64,000 nucleotides of DNA from Trichomonas vaginalis G3. Lineage: Eukaryota; Parabasalia; Trichomonadida; Trichomonadidae. Below, piece after piece: positions 1 through 9,818 of the stretch. The stretch is from NCBI RefSeq assembly GCF_026262505.1, contig NC_067205.1, forward strand, positions 19,341,645 through 19,405,644. The letters are read 5' to 3'. Position numbers and translations under genes: made by a program. The number at the start of each line of letters is the position of its first letter. Within the stretch, counting starts at the first letter, position 1. Below the pieces are notes generated by a model that worked only from the letters and a program-made list of their open reading frames with translations, ran no database searches and had not been told where the DNA came from.

Positions 1-385
1 ATCCGGCTTCAAATCTTGTATCAAAACGGATTTGTGAAGCTTTTTCAACTGAAATCACATTGGAGTTGCTTTGAATTGAATTGATTTGGGCTTTTGAAGC
101 GTCGTGAATGAAATAATATGTTCCATGCAGTTTTGAAAATGTGATATCTTTTGGAAATTGAAACTCTTGTGTTGTGTGGATTATATAGTTAGAAATGTCT
201 GTGATTTGTCGGATTTCACTTGATGTTCTATCATGCATATTCGTTTTCGAAGTAAAATCTTTGTAATAACCATTGAAATATTGATTTGAATCAGGATATC
301 TACTTTCATATCTTGATTTACGTATATCTTCCTTAGAAATTTCAAGTGAAATTGCTTCAATGAAGAAAAAACAGATGAAAAACAT
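1..385 (-). CDS. Secreted protein, N-terminal part (runs off window)
   Basis: An open frame on the minus strand starts at ATG 385-383 and runs off the left edge, giving about 128 residues. The N-terminus MFFICFFFIEAISL is a short, strongly hydrophobic signal-peptide-like segment. The following residues are polar. A stretch near residues 90-115 (YYFIHDASKAQINSIQSNSN, then VISVEK) loosely resembles the end of a subtilisin-type I9 propeptide, where an inhibitor-like fold ends in V-x-S-V-E. That similarity is weak, no catalytic region is in the window, and I do not assign a function. The start faces the RING gene across only 36 bp. Confidence 0.6.
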   Translation of the reverse strand, partial: MFFICFFFIEAISLEISKEDIRKSRYESRYPDSNQYFNGYYKDFTSKTNMHDRTSSEIRQITDISNYIIHTTQEFQFPKDITFSKLHGTYYFIHDASKAQINSIQSNSNVISVEKASQIRFDTRFEAG

Positions 386-421
386 TTTTGTCAAACAAAT
401 TTAGAAAAAAAAAATTAAAAA
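386..421. promoter_or_regulatory. 36-bp divergent intergenic region
   Basis: Two head-to-head start codons are separated by 36 bp of A/T-rich DNA, so both promoters must lie here or inside the coding regions. I do not see a clear TCA(C/T)(A/T) initiator for either gene. Confidence 0.4.
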
Positions 422-1198
422 ATGGCCATCTTTGATCTTTTAGGGATGCTCCTTACGTTTTTGGAAGATGAACAAAACAGAAGGATTGCCATGATCCCAT
501 TCGGCTTATTAATATATTACTTTACTCGCACAAAAGCAAAATTAATAAATGCAGGTATTATTGTTACAATAATTCATAGTATATCAACAAACAAACCACC
601 TCTAATACTTATCAAATCATTACTCCTCATGATTTTGTCTCAATCGCAAGTTAATTATCGTCCACACCGTTTAGATTCGTCAACCTTTTACTTTGAAATC
701 AAAAGATACGTAATTATCATACCAGCTATTCTTTTCACGCATTTTGTTTATACTCCGAACACTCCATTCGATATCAAAGCGTTTGCCCTGATTATTATCC
801 ATTTTCTGAACTTAAATGCCTGCTATTTTGGCAAAGTTAGTATGGGTATCATCCTTTCAGTTGTCGATATATATCTTTTGCCAAGAGATATCTACAGAGT
901 TATTGTTTACTCGCAAAAGCTGATGTACGAAAATGGTTTACAGGTTAGTGAATCTCTGTTTAAACTGACTGTCAAAGATATTACAAAAGCCGAAGTTGAA
1001 TTAAAACCAAGATGCGCCAGATGCGGCCGTCCTGTTGACCTTGGCTCGTGCGTAACAACGTGTGGTCATTACTTACATAGAAAATGCTTAAATGGCGTTG
1101 ATAGATGTCCAATGTGCGGAACAAAACCACTTTTCTTACCAAAGGAGAAATACGTCACAGCATTCGAAGACCTTCAGAGAGAAATTCTCATGTTATAG
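422..1198 (+). CDS. Membrane RING-H2 finger protein, probable E3 ubiquitin ligase
   Basis: A 258-aa protein starting at an ATG. Residues 20-165 contain several hydrophobic stretches (about 24-36, 42-53, 60-72, 95-110, 118-131, 138-153), which suggests a multi-pass membrane domain. The C-terminus carries a complete RING-H2: C198, C201, C214, H216, H219, C222, C229 and C232 (C-x2-C-x12-C-x-H-x2-H-x2-C-x6-C-x2-C). RING-H2 domains recruit E2 enzymes. A membrane domain followed by a cytosolic RING recalls HRD1/RNF-type ligases of ER quality control, but that specific role is inference. The gene converges with actin. Confidence 0.8.
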   Translation: MAIFDLLGMLLTFLEDEQNRRIAMIPFGLLIYYFTRTKAKLINAGIIVTIIHSISTNKPPLILIKSLLLMILSQSQVNYRPHRLDSSTFYFEIKRYVIIIPAILFTHFVYTPNTPFDIKAFALIIIHFLNLNACYFGKVSMGIILSVVDIYLLPRDIYRVIVYSQKLMYENGLQVSESLFKLTVKDITKAEVELKPRCARCGRPVDLGSCVTTCGHYLHRKCLNGVDRCPMCGTKPLFLPKEKYVTAFEDLQREILML

Positions 1199-1633
1199 AT
1201 TGTTTTTTGTTTCATAAAAATCTTTTATCTATTTTTCAAATTTAAACTTCTTTTTTACAACATATCACCAGATGAAACTAAAAACTAGCTAGTTATATGA
1301 AGGGCAATCTTGTAAAAAACACAATTCTTTATAAATATGAAAAAATAATTCAATAAGAACATAAAAGATGGTTATTGACTATTTTGGAATGACTTATGTA
1401 ACATTTGGTTTAATCAAATTCATATGGAAAATCACATTAAAGGAGATTAATAAAAATTAATGAATTTTAATTTAGACAACGGCAGCCATATTAGTTAAAA
1501 TCATAATGAGTTGGATGAAATAATGATTAGTAAATAGTAATTGGCCAGTTGAGAATGTGATTAATTTCAAAATATTGAAAAATATTTAAAAAACTGATAA
1601 AATTTGTTAACTGGGAAGCTAATAAAATATAGT
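1199..1633. other. Intergenic, convergent 3' ends
   Basis: 435 bp of AT-rich DNA between the RING gene and the 3' end of actin. I see no gene, repeat or RNA here. Confidence 0.6.
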
Positions 1634-2764
1634 TTAGAAGCACTTGCGGTGGACGATGGATGGGCCAGCCTCGTCGTATTCCTCCTTGGTGATAACCATC
1701 TGTGGGAATGTAGCGAGGGAAGCAAGGATGGAGCCACCGACCCAAACGGCGTACTTACGCTCTTCTGGAGCGACGATCTTGACCTTCATTGTTGGTGGAG
1801 CAAGAGCGGTGATTTCCTTGTCAAGACGTTCGGCGATGCCACTGAACATTGTTGTGCCACCAGAAAGAACGATGTTAGCGTAGAGATCCTTACGAACATC
1901 GATATCGCACTTCATGATGGAGTCGAAGAGTGTCTTGTCGATACCATCGTATTCCATACCATCGAAGTATGGCTTGAAGAGCATTTCTGGGCAGCGGAAG
2001 CGCTCATTGCCGATTGTGATGACGTTGCCATCTGGAAGTGTGTAGTTGACGTTGATGGAGGAGTCTGTAGCGGCCTTCTCCATTTCAGCATCGAAGTCGA
2101 GGGCGACATAGCAAAGCTTCTCCTTGATGTCACGAACAATTTCCTTTTCGGCTGTTGTGTTGAAAGCATTGCCACGCTCTGTGAGAAGCTTGACCATCCA
2201 GGCTGTGAGATCACGGCCAGCGAGGTTAAGTCTCATGATGGCGTGTGGAAGGGAGTAGCCTTCGTAAATTGGAACTGTGTGGGAAACACCATCACCAGCA
2301 TCGAAAACGATACCTGTTGTACGGCCAGAGGAGTAGAGGGAAAGAACAGCCTGGATGCCGACATAGAAGGATGGGACGTTGAATGTGTCGAACATGAGGG
2401 AGATCATTTTCTCACGGTTAGCCTTTGGGTTGAGTGGGGCTTCTGTAAGAAGAACTGGGTGCTCTGTTGGGTCAACACGAAGTTCGTTGTAGAATGTGTG
2501 GTGCCAGATCTTTTCCATATCATCCCAGTTGTTAACGATACCGTGTTCAATTGGGTACTTGAGGATGAGGACACCAGCCTTGGAGCAAGCTTCATCACCA
2601 ACGAAAACATCCTTGGCGTTGCCACCAACTAATTGTTGTTTGTACTTTGGACGGCCGACAACGGATGGGAAAACAGAGCGTGGGGCTTCATCACCAGAGA
2701 AGCCAGCCTTGCACATACCAGAGCCGTTATCGATAACGAGTGTCTGAACGTCTTCTTCAGCCAT
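1634..2764 (-). CDS. ACT: Actin
   Basis: A 376-aa conventional actin, beginning [16 protein letters not shown] and ending [10 protein letters not shown]. The phosphate-1 loop [11 protein letters not shown], the second loop [10 protein letters not shown], the adenosine motif [10 protein letters not shown] and the C-terminal [10 protein letters not shown] are all present. An upstream extension of the frame adds 34 residues, but the ATG at 2764 matches actin N-termini, gives the family's usual length and lies 13 nt from an initiator-like motif. Actin forms the filaments used in amoeboid adhesion and phagocytosis. The gene is more GC-rich than its neighbours, as expected for a highly expressed gene, and its stop codon sits in a TAAA string. 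Trichomonads carry several actin genes, so this may be one of a family. Confidence 0.98.
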   Translation of the reverse strand: MAEEDVQTLVIDNGSGMCKAGFSGDEAPRSVFPSVVGRPKYKQQLVGGNAKDVFVGDEACSKAGVLILKYPIEHGIVNNWDDMEKIWHHTFYNELRVDPTEHPVLLTEAPLNPKANREKMISLMFDTFNVPSFYVGIQAVLSLYSSGRTTGIVFDAGDGVSHTVPIYEGYSLPHAIMRLNLAGRDLTAWMVKLLTERGNAFNTTAEKEIVRDIKEKLCYVALDFDAEMEKAATDSSINVNYTLPDGNVITIGNERFRCPEMLFKPYFDGMEYDGIDKTLFDSIMKCDIDVRKDLYANIVLSGGTTMFSGIAERLDKEITALAPPTMKVKIVAPEERKYAVWVGGSILASLATFPQMVITKEEYDEAGPSIVHRKCF

Positions 2765-2774
2765 GAGAAGTAAA

Positions 2775-2779
2775 TGTGA
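2775..2779 (-). promoter_or_regulatory. Initiator (Inr) of actin
   Basis: On the minus strand this reads TCACA, matching the trichomonad initiator TCA+1(C/T)(A/T). The +1 A would be at 2777, giving a 13-nt 5' UTR, typical of this lineage. It supports the 2764 start. Confidence 0.65.
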
Positions 2780-3670
2780 AGTCAATTTCAGTTCCCTCAG
2801 AAATAGGGCAAACGTGAAGTGGACTTGTGGGTTTTTCAAACGATAGAATCTCAAAAGCGTTTGCATACTAAATACAGAGTGATGATTGTCCTATTTGAAA
2901 AAATTTTGTTTAATTTTGTTCATATTATTATATTCTCCGGTTTAAACTGAGGAAAATTATGTTTTCAAAAAATTGGAAAGTTTTGAAAGGAGTGTCAAGA
3001 ATTTTAGTTTTTGTTAACTAATATAGAGCATATAAAGCAAAAATTACGGCTTGAAACTTTTAAGAACGTGCGGAAAATTTATTGTCCTCTTATCAAATTT
3101 TGAAAGTTTTGGAAATTCAGAGAGAAAGATCGTTTCACAATGTCGACAGGACATTTTCATTTTATATAACAATTCTAATTTCACATTAAAATCCTTTTAA
3201 AACTAACAATAAATTTCGGTAGAAATAATTTAACAAAAATTTCAAGAAATTAGTCTAAATATTATCATCTTTACAAGTAATATAATCGCTTTGAATCAAC
3301 CAAATTTTGATCAACATTTGAACAAATAAGATTTCCTTACACCATATGCATAAAATCATACTATACATATATGTTTGTCCAACCATTTCCAATTTCGACC
3401 CTAACAAGCATGAACTAATATTTAATTTTTATTTAGCGGACAATTCAAACTCTTCACATCATAAAATTATTTGAATTTCCAAATATCGCTTACAAGCTTT
3501 CTTATGTGAACGTGAATAAAGTTATTTGATGATGATTTTATGTTATTAATCATACATTTTAATATAATTTTTATTTTTTAACGAAAAGATTCTATTATAA
3601 ATAAGTGATGTAATTAGAATGAAACAGAATGTTTTAAAACATGTTAATTTAAAACTAACAATTTATATTT
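2780..3670. other. Intergenic
   Basis: About 0.9 kb of AT-rich DNA upstream of actin and downstream of the 628-aa gene. No gene or repeat is recognisable. Confidence 0.55.
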
Positions 3671-5557
3671 TTAAAAAGAATGATTTGATTCAACATTTGT
3701 TACTCCAATAACAGTTTTCTTTCTTTCAGTTCCCATGAACACTCTCACTTTCTTATCCTTCTTTTCACCAGAAACAGTCACAGAAATTGATTGTTCGAAC
3801 TTAATTACATTCTTTCCATTTACAACATCAGCCAATTTTTGTCTTGCATCTCCATTTGCCTGAGCAAAACCATTCCTCATCAATGCGTCAATGAAATCTG
3901 TTGCTCCTGGGAACAGTTTCATTGCATTCTTCAACATCTCGACACCAACAGTTCCTTCAGAAATGATGTTTGCTATGTCATCAGCACTTTTCAAGAAATC
4001 TAATGGTGCTTGCAATCTCGCGAACGTTTCTAATGTTGTAGCTTTAGAAACAGCTCTTGCAAGTGCTTGTTGTGCAAAGGCGCCTTTCATTTCAGCACCT
4101 CCTGTGAGATTTCTCAGTTCTGATGATACCAAAATCAAAATCATCTCTAAATGAACTTCTGCAGGCGAAATTGTTTTGAACCATGTCAAAGAAACATCCA
4201 AACCTTCTTTGGATTCGGTCAAATGTGATGGTATTTGGTCCCAAAGTAACGAAATCTCTTTGGATTCGTCTCTTTTAGACTGAGAATTGAAGAATTGCTT
4301 AAATGCATCGTAAGTAGCGAATTCATTCTTTCCTCTGAAGTCAATAATAGCATTGGCTATCTCTTCTAACCTTTCATATGTGGTTTCCGGTAAAACTGCA
4401 GCTAATTTTTTAATTTCAATTTTTAATTTTTCGAGATCGTCATCACAAACTGAGCATTGATAGCATGAACGACCTGAAGAGTGACTATATAGCGCAGAAT
4501 TAAACATATTTAATTTCTGTTGCATGAGGGAATTCATTTTGTCACTTTTTGGATTTTCAATGGGCTTTTTTTGATTTACGTGTTCTGTAAGGAGCTGGAT
4601 GAAAGATAACCACATGGTTGTGAAGGATTCGTTATACATTGTTTGAGCAATTTGCTCTAGGATACCTCCTGGAACCGCTCCTTTGAGTTTTCGCTCGCAA
4701 TTTAATGGAATTACCTTGGAAAACAGGTTTTTAGCGGTATTTGATTTAACTTCGGTTGTGGGCCAATGGGTTGCTTGATTTGATGCATATTTAATTGCTT
4801 TTTTAAGCATAGATTCTTGTGCATCCGGAGGTTTGAAATTAATTTGAGCGTAAGCTTTAGATGCAAGAGCAACATTGTAGTCTTTGAACTCAGAATATGG
4901 TAATTTCGGAAATGCAAATATAGCTGTTAAGTCTTTGTCTTTATTTAAGGAATTAAAAATAAATCTTGAGCTGATTTGGAAATTTTCATATGAATTATTA
5001 TCTTTTGACTTTTCTGATATTTCTGGTTGAAGAAGAGAATCAATATTTGACTTGGTTGCTAGATTATACTCTTTTTGTAGTGAATGACTATCGTAATTGT
5101 AAATTAACTGCTTTGTAATCATTTTTCCGATATATTTGTGACTTTCTTTAGCTCCTATTTGAATGAAAAATGGTAGTTTGATGCCTAATGAAACAAATGC
5201 AGAAGAAATCCTTGAGATAATGTTGGAACTTTGTGATAAAGTTATATTACTTTTAGAGGTAATAATGAAAAATGAAGTTTTAATGTTAAATATCATTGAA
5301 ACGTTCTTTGAAGAAGATTTTATGTCGAATTTTGTACATTTTGAAATGTTTTTCGAAGAAATTTCTTTTGGAATGAATTTGACAGCATAAAATATATCAT
5401 CTGTTGAGCAGTTTATGACAACTTTTGCTTTTGATTTTAAATTGATTCCTGCAATAGCCCTTTCTAGATCTGAAACAACTGTTTCACCAAGGAAACTCTC
5501 ACAAAATAAAGAATTAATTTCTGATTTTTCAGCTCGTTGAAAAAACAAAGAAGTCAT
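3671..5557 (-). CDS. Hypothetical protein, 628 aa
   Basis: An intact long frame that I do not recognise. The first ATG is at 5557-5555; an extra upstream codon in the frame is TTG. The N-terminal third is Ser/Ile/Lys-rich and looks globular, with an unusual run of alternating polar and hydrophobic residues (about 45-140). The middle contains a C-x2-C-x2-C cluster (CYQCSVC, about residue 365), and the C-terminal half is mainly helical. It ends in a basic Val-rich strand region (about 590-628). There is no signal peptide or clear membrane segment. It is tandem with actin on the same strand, about 0.9 kb away. The length of the frame and its soluble composition make it a real gene; its role is unknown. 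Confidence 0.75.
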   Translation of the reverse strand: MTSLFFQRAEKSEINSLFCESFLGETVVSDLERAIAGINLKSKAKVVINCSTDDIFYAVKFIPKEISSKNISKCTKFDIKSSSKNVSMIFNIKTSFFIITSKSNITLSQSSNIISRISSAFVSLGIKLPFFIQIGAKESHKYIGKMITKQLIYNYDSHSLQKEYNLATKSNIDSLLQPEISEKSKDNNSYENFQISSRFIFNSLNKDKDLTAIFAFPKLPYSEFKDYNVALASKAYAQINFKPPDAQESMLKKAIKYASNQATHWPTTEVKSNTAKNLFSKVIPLNCERKLKGAVPGGILEQIAQTMYNESFTTMWLSFIQLLTEHVNQKKPIENPKSDKMNSLMQQKLNMFNSALYSHSSGRSCYQCSVCDDDLEKLKIEIKKLAAVLPETTYERLEEIANAIIDFRGKNEFATYDAFKQFFNSQSKRDESKEISLLWDQIPSHLTESKEGLDVSLTWFKTISPAEVHLEMILILVSSELRNLTGGAEMKGAFAQQALARAVSKATTLETFARLQAPLDFLKSADDIANIISEGTVGVEMLKNAMKLFPGATDFIDALMRNGFAQANGDARQKLADVVNGKNVIKFEQSISVTVSGEKKDKKVRVFMGTERKKTVIGVTNVESNHSF

Positions 5558-5654
5558 CAAAAAAAAAAAAGTAAACAGATACCGTTAGATATAAACCATT
5601 CCCATACAACAATGAGCACACCAAAATTTCAAAGTTGTTTGGTCTTAATAAAGT

Positions 5655-6676
5655 TTAAGGGTGCACACGAGAGGATCATGTAAACTTCAGAATTTAGAAC
5701 CTTATTTTTAGGCATTATCTTGGCTACCTATTTAGGCTCGAAAAGCAAAAAATATCAAAAAATACAACTTGACTCCATTATGACCCTTTCATTGAGGTAG
5801 TTTTTATCCGCTAGTATTTTCCCTTTGAATCTCTTTACAATTCGAAATCAAATTCAAACCTCAGTAGAAGAAAGGAAGAATCGACTTACTACGGTTGTAA
5901 TACGAATAAATACATATATTTAATTATTTTTATTTACATAATAATTGTTTGAAGCTCATATTCCATCAAATTTTTAAATAAAAACATTAAAATGTTGAAA
6001 ATGTTCATATATTTTAATAGGGTTTTGGCACTTTATTGAGGAATTACTACATACATAGTCGAACTGAACTTGATATTTTGAAATTTAAATTATTTATCAA
6101 AATTAAAATTTAACTTGAAATTTATAATTATTTAGTCATATTTTGCATAATTCTAAGTAGATTTTGTAAAAAATCAAGAAAGAAAATTTTTAACGTGCTT
6201 TATTTTTTCTTTTTTATAATAATACATATTATTATATAATTAACATATTCATAATGTTTCACCCTTTCAAAAATATAATCCTCCTCCTCTTTTTTCAAAA
6301 AATTAAAATTTGAAATTTTGAGCTCAAATATTAGAGATTTTTTCAACCTTCAACGATATATGTTGTCTATATCAGACCTCCTTTCTTTTTGATACTTAAC
6401 ATTGTTCATAAATCTTAGCCGCTAAGGCTGTTCTGAAAATATTTTTTTTTTCGAAAAAATTCGAAAAAAATTCTTAAAATTCAAAAATCCCTTAATTCAT
6501 GAGGATTTTGGGAAAAAGTTTTTACATGAACATGTGTATATTATATGAAGTATATTGATAAGGTAAAAATCAAATTTTATTGCATATTCATCGAGAAAAT
6601 AAACTAACGAATCCCTCAAAATTGAGAGGGTAATCCTCCTCCTCTCAAATAAACGTACATACGGGTGCGCCCTTAA
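5655..6676. mobile_element. TTAA-flanked 1.0-kb non-autonomous DNA element (candidate)
   Basis: The ends are TTAAGGGTGCACAC at 5655 and, inverted, GGGTGCGCCCTTAA ending at 6676, so they match at 12 of 14 bases. The outermost TTAA is the likely target duplication. TTAA targets are used by the piggyBac and Kolobok superfamilies; I cannot decide between them. No transposase frame is visible, so it would be non-autonomous. Its right TTAA is shared with the adjacent miniature element. Confidence 0.5.
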
Positions 6677-6790
6677 GTGTGAATTTACTTACTCTCTGAC
6701 ATCCTCTCAAAAAGAGGAATACAGGCGTGAATTAACGTTGAAAATATAACCTTAAACAAGAAATTTGAGAGGGTGTTAGAAACCGATTAA
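6673..6790 (-). mobile_element. TTAA miniature inverted-repeat element, diverged copy
   Basis: 118 bp from TTAA to TTAA. In reverse orientation it aligns along its length with the cleaner copy at 34,324-34,450: shared blocks include TCTGACA, CTCTCAAAAAGAG, AACCTTAAACA and AAATTTGAGAG. The two ends are imperfect inverted repeats. It is older and more diverged than the 34-kb copy. Confidence 0.65.
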
Positions 6791-7036
6791 TATATTCTTA
6801 ATTTTTATCATTTACTAATAAACAGAACATAAATAAAGTATTTACCAAAAAGAAAATTTACGGATGGACACATTGAACAATTTATTGATACAAATAATAC
6901 CACAAAATCTAAATTTCCTTCACAAGGACTTAAATTGATGAACTTTAAATTATTCCTAAATGAAGATTCTCCTTTATCTGATGTATCAACATTTCCAGAT
7001 TGTGAATAGGAATCAATACTACATCGATGAATTATA

Positions 7037-8301
7037 CCCAGATTTTCCTTACTTTTACCACCTCTCTAAAGCTGGGGACACCGCCTATCGTTGGGAGTAG
7101 CTATTAAATAGAACTACCAAGGGTATTTTTCGAACTGCCGGTGTAGTGGAAACATCTGACATAATAATTCATTATGCCAAGGTTTGATTCCCATTTAGCT
7201 AATATTTTTCTTTTTTGGATCATGAATTTTTTTTTGGATCACTATAAGATTTGTTTCATGTTCTAAATCTGCTGCATATGTAATCTATTTTTATTTACCT
7301 ATTTTTTAAAAATCTATTGGATTGCCAAATTTGAATATATTTAAAATTATAAAAATCCAAAAACTATAAATATATGTTTTATGCATAGTGCCGATACTCA
7401 AATATCAGATTACTTAGATCCATGAATAATATCCGAATTTTTTTTCTTAAAATTAAACTTCAAAACTTCTTGCAATCTTATTCTTAATCAATTGTAAATT
7501 TTTAAAACCATTTTTTAAAATAATTTTGCGTAAATTTTATTCTCATGTTGTTTTAATCGAAAATTGATACATTTTCAAAAAAAATAATATTGACTTATGA
7601 AATTCATTTTTAAGGTGAAATAGTATTGTTTTTATTAAAGTATATGAATAATATATAAAAAATTAATGAATAATATAAGCAGATTTTTAGTTTACAAAAC
7701 AAATATGAGCAATGCAATTTCAAACTTTTGCTGGCAATTTCGATATTGCTCAAGTTTGTAGTATTTGTGATACCTATAACATCGGCTTAATCAAAATTCG
7801 ATTTTTCTTATGAGTTATTGAGAAGATTTGATTGCAATGAGAAGGATTTCGACGTTTTTGATAAACTAAGAGCTGAGCTTTAGGGGTTCAGTTCATTTAT
7901 GGCTGTAGTTTGATGCGTAGATCTCTTTTTTATTGTAAATTCTTTCAGCATGGAGATCGAGAATGAATCTTTTGAGAACTTTATGAGTTTTTACACCCGT
8001 AAAGAGGTCCTTCGAGGAAAGATAGTCCAGACTACATGAAGATGTGGGTTAACCAAAAAAATCCGATGGTTTCCCCATATTCATGTAGATCTTCGAAAAA
8101 ATGAGCACCAAAAAAGCCAAAAAAATAGGCTTTTTATTGGATTTGTACACTAGATCAATAACCTATTTAGGATCTGACACTCTTTTTAGCCAGAGATATG
8201 AGGTCCTTTCTAGGAAAACGATCTATTCATCCATAAAAAAAATGAATTATCGTTTTCCCCAGAAATTACATGGGGAGTGGTAAAAGTAAGGAAAATCTGG
8301 G
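7037..8301. mobile_element. TA-flanked DNA transposon with 25-bp perfect terminal inverted repeats
   Basis: The left end starts CCCAGATTTTCCTTACTTTT at 7037. The last 25 bp (8277-8301) are its exact inverse complement. The element is flanked by TA (7035-7036 and 8302-8303), and paralogues such as the unit at 31.7 kb have an uninterrupted ...GGACAGATTAATA... at the same site, so the empty site is seen directly. A TA target duplication fits the Tc1/mariner group, and trichomonads carry a mariner family (Tvmar). I find no transposase frame longer than about 60 codons, so this is either non-autonomous or decayed. The insertion is inside unit P1. Confidence 0.8.
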
Positions 8302-9040
8302 TAATCTGCCCATCCTTTTCTTGAAATAATTTCCGTTCATTATTCTGTGTATTGTTTTGGAAAGTTGAATCAAAAATATCAAGTGTCTCTAATACGACAA
8401 CAACAATTCCCCACTCTTCTTTATCTTGAGAATTATTTATATAATTACATTGTTCAATTATTCCTGGACATTGGTAAAACGAAGTAATAATATTTTCCTT
8501 TGCTTTTAAATTCTCAAAATTACAAAATGAAACATTAACTGTAGATTCACTTTCAACATAACCAAAACCTGGACATTGACTTGATATACAGTTAGAAAAG
8601 TTTGTATTTGAAAGAAATCCAAAGTCTTGATATTGGTAAATCATACATCGCGTTGAACTATTTCCTCCATTACAAATTGATCCCTGGAGGATTGTACTGT
8701 TAATCTTGCCAGAAAAATAACTGAATTGACCATATGAAGGGGCTAGACTTTCAAATGAACAGAATTTATCAATAATAATGGTAGTATTACTAGAATTTTT
8801 AATATATACTGTACCTGGACCTTGGGAAAAAATATTTTCAATAAGTAAAATCGAGTAATCACTTGTATTTTCGAATTTAACTGCTCTATCTTTAAGATTG
8901 ACGAATTTGCAAATGTATGCAAAGCATTTGTTATCTGTTGCAGTGGCTTTTTGTTGATTTTCACCTGTAATGACTGTAGACGGAGGATCAATCGATTCAT
9001 AATAAAGACGCCAAATGCTATTTGAATTATCCTTTAATAT

Positions 9041-9067
9041 ATTTAAAAAAAGTCAGGGGGTCACACC
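9041..9067 (-). promoter_or_regulatory. Conserved Pmp-family upstream block (P1)
   Basis: On the minus strand it reads GGTGTGACCCCCTGACTTTT, matching the block upstream of the other family units. Whether it is a promoter or only part of the duplicated unit is not known. Confidence 0.55.
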
Positions 9068-9214
9068 TGATTAACTATTCCCAATTTTCAGGTTCAGATT
9101 TGTATCTTATACTATTATCTACAGTTCGTTGAGACATTTTAATCACATGTTAAATCTATTTTTTGACATCTTTATAATCAAAATCCATTTTGATCCAGTC
9201 ACATGATATGATTT

Positions 9215-9372
9215 CTTGATGTAATGACCACTAGATACAGGTAATGATACGTTGATGTTGACATCTATACCTGTAAGGAACAAAACTCCGTCAATGCATC
9301 TGGCGCCAGAAAGAACGCAAACAATCTGCTCGTCTAGTTTGAAATTGTATATCTTGAAGAGAACTTCAGCGT
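9215..9372 (-). pseudogene. Threonine dehydratase gene fragment
   Basis: About 158 bp that align with 10,019-10,200 of the nearby threonine dehydratase gene (codons about 262-322). Shared stretches include GATGTAATG, GGTAATGATACGTTGA, CTGTAAGGAACAA, GTCAATGCATCTGG and CCAGAAAGAACGCAAACAAT on the plus strand. A deletion of about 24 bp and several substitutions show that it is a dead partial copy lying about 0.4 kb downstream of the parent. Confidence 0.85.
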
Positions 9373-9818
9373 ATCGACTCTAACCATATTTATTTTAATT
9401 TCTGTGGGGTCCTATCATATGCATATTTATTTAATAGCACCTTGTACATTATAGCTATCTATTGCTGTTTTTATCTTACTTCATTTTTTGAAGGTTTCAT
9501 GTCAATTTTTTAGCCAAGTCAAATTATGTTACATTCTATATGCTTTTCACGCATGTTTGCCTTTGAAATATTCAAATGTTTTTATCTTTTACTAGTGAAC
9601 AAAATAGGTGACAAATACTTTTCAAAAATAAAATTTTGACTTCTTGTCGAGTTATGTGATCCAATAAAAATCGGAATTTCCTCTTATTGTTACATGACTA
9701 TGTAATTCTATACATGAATTTCTTTGATAGTATATAACTAATCAAAATAGAATTAATTAGATCAAACTTTGATATGTTATATTAATTATCAATTAAATCA
9801 ATAAATAATTAATAAGAT
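9373..9818. other. Intergenic
   Basis: AT-rich DNA between the dehydratase fragment and the dehydratase stop codon. Nothing recognisable. Confidence 0.5.

Larger units (their letters stand above)
6808..9067 (-). pseudogene. Pmp-like beta-helix gene, broken by a transposon (unit P1)
   Basis: Two blocks of the Pmp-like family on the minus strand: about 9030-8302 (N-terminal and central part, with LYYESIDPPS, KCFAYICKF, FCSFES, ILQGSICNGG, FCNFENLKA and CNYINNS) and 7034-6808 (C-terminal part with CSIDS, LSPCEGN and NFLFGKYF). They are separated by the 1.27-kb element at 7037-8301. The block upstream of the first exon-like region is the conserved family motif (9041-9067), but the leader between motif and body is deleted. 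A small indel next to the insertion also shifts the frame. It is not functional. Confidence 0.8.

Noticed and set aside
1604-2632. 342-codon open frame on the plus strand opposite actin
   Set aside because: It is the antisense shadow of the GC-richer, codon-biased actin gene, Cys/Trp/Val-rich, and has no own features.
7080-7205. tRNA-like or SINE-like stretch with GGTTTGATTCCC resembling a B box
   Set aside because: The flanking bases do not form a T-arm stem and no acceptor stem or anticodon arm can be drawn.
8101-8283. 60-codon frame inside the TA-flanked element as a transposase remnant
   Set aside because: Too short, overlaps the terminal repeat, and has no DDE-like or helix-turn-helix pattern.
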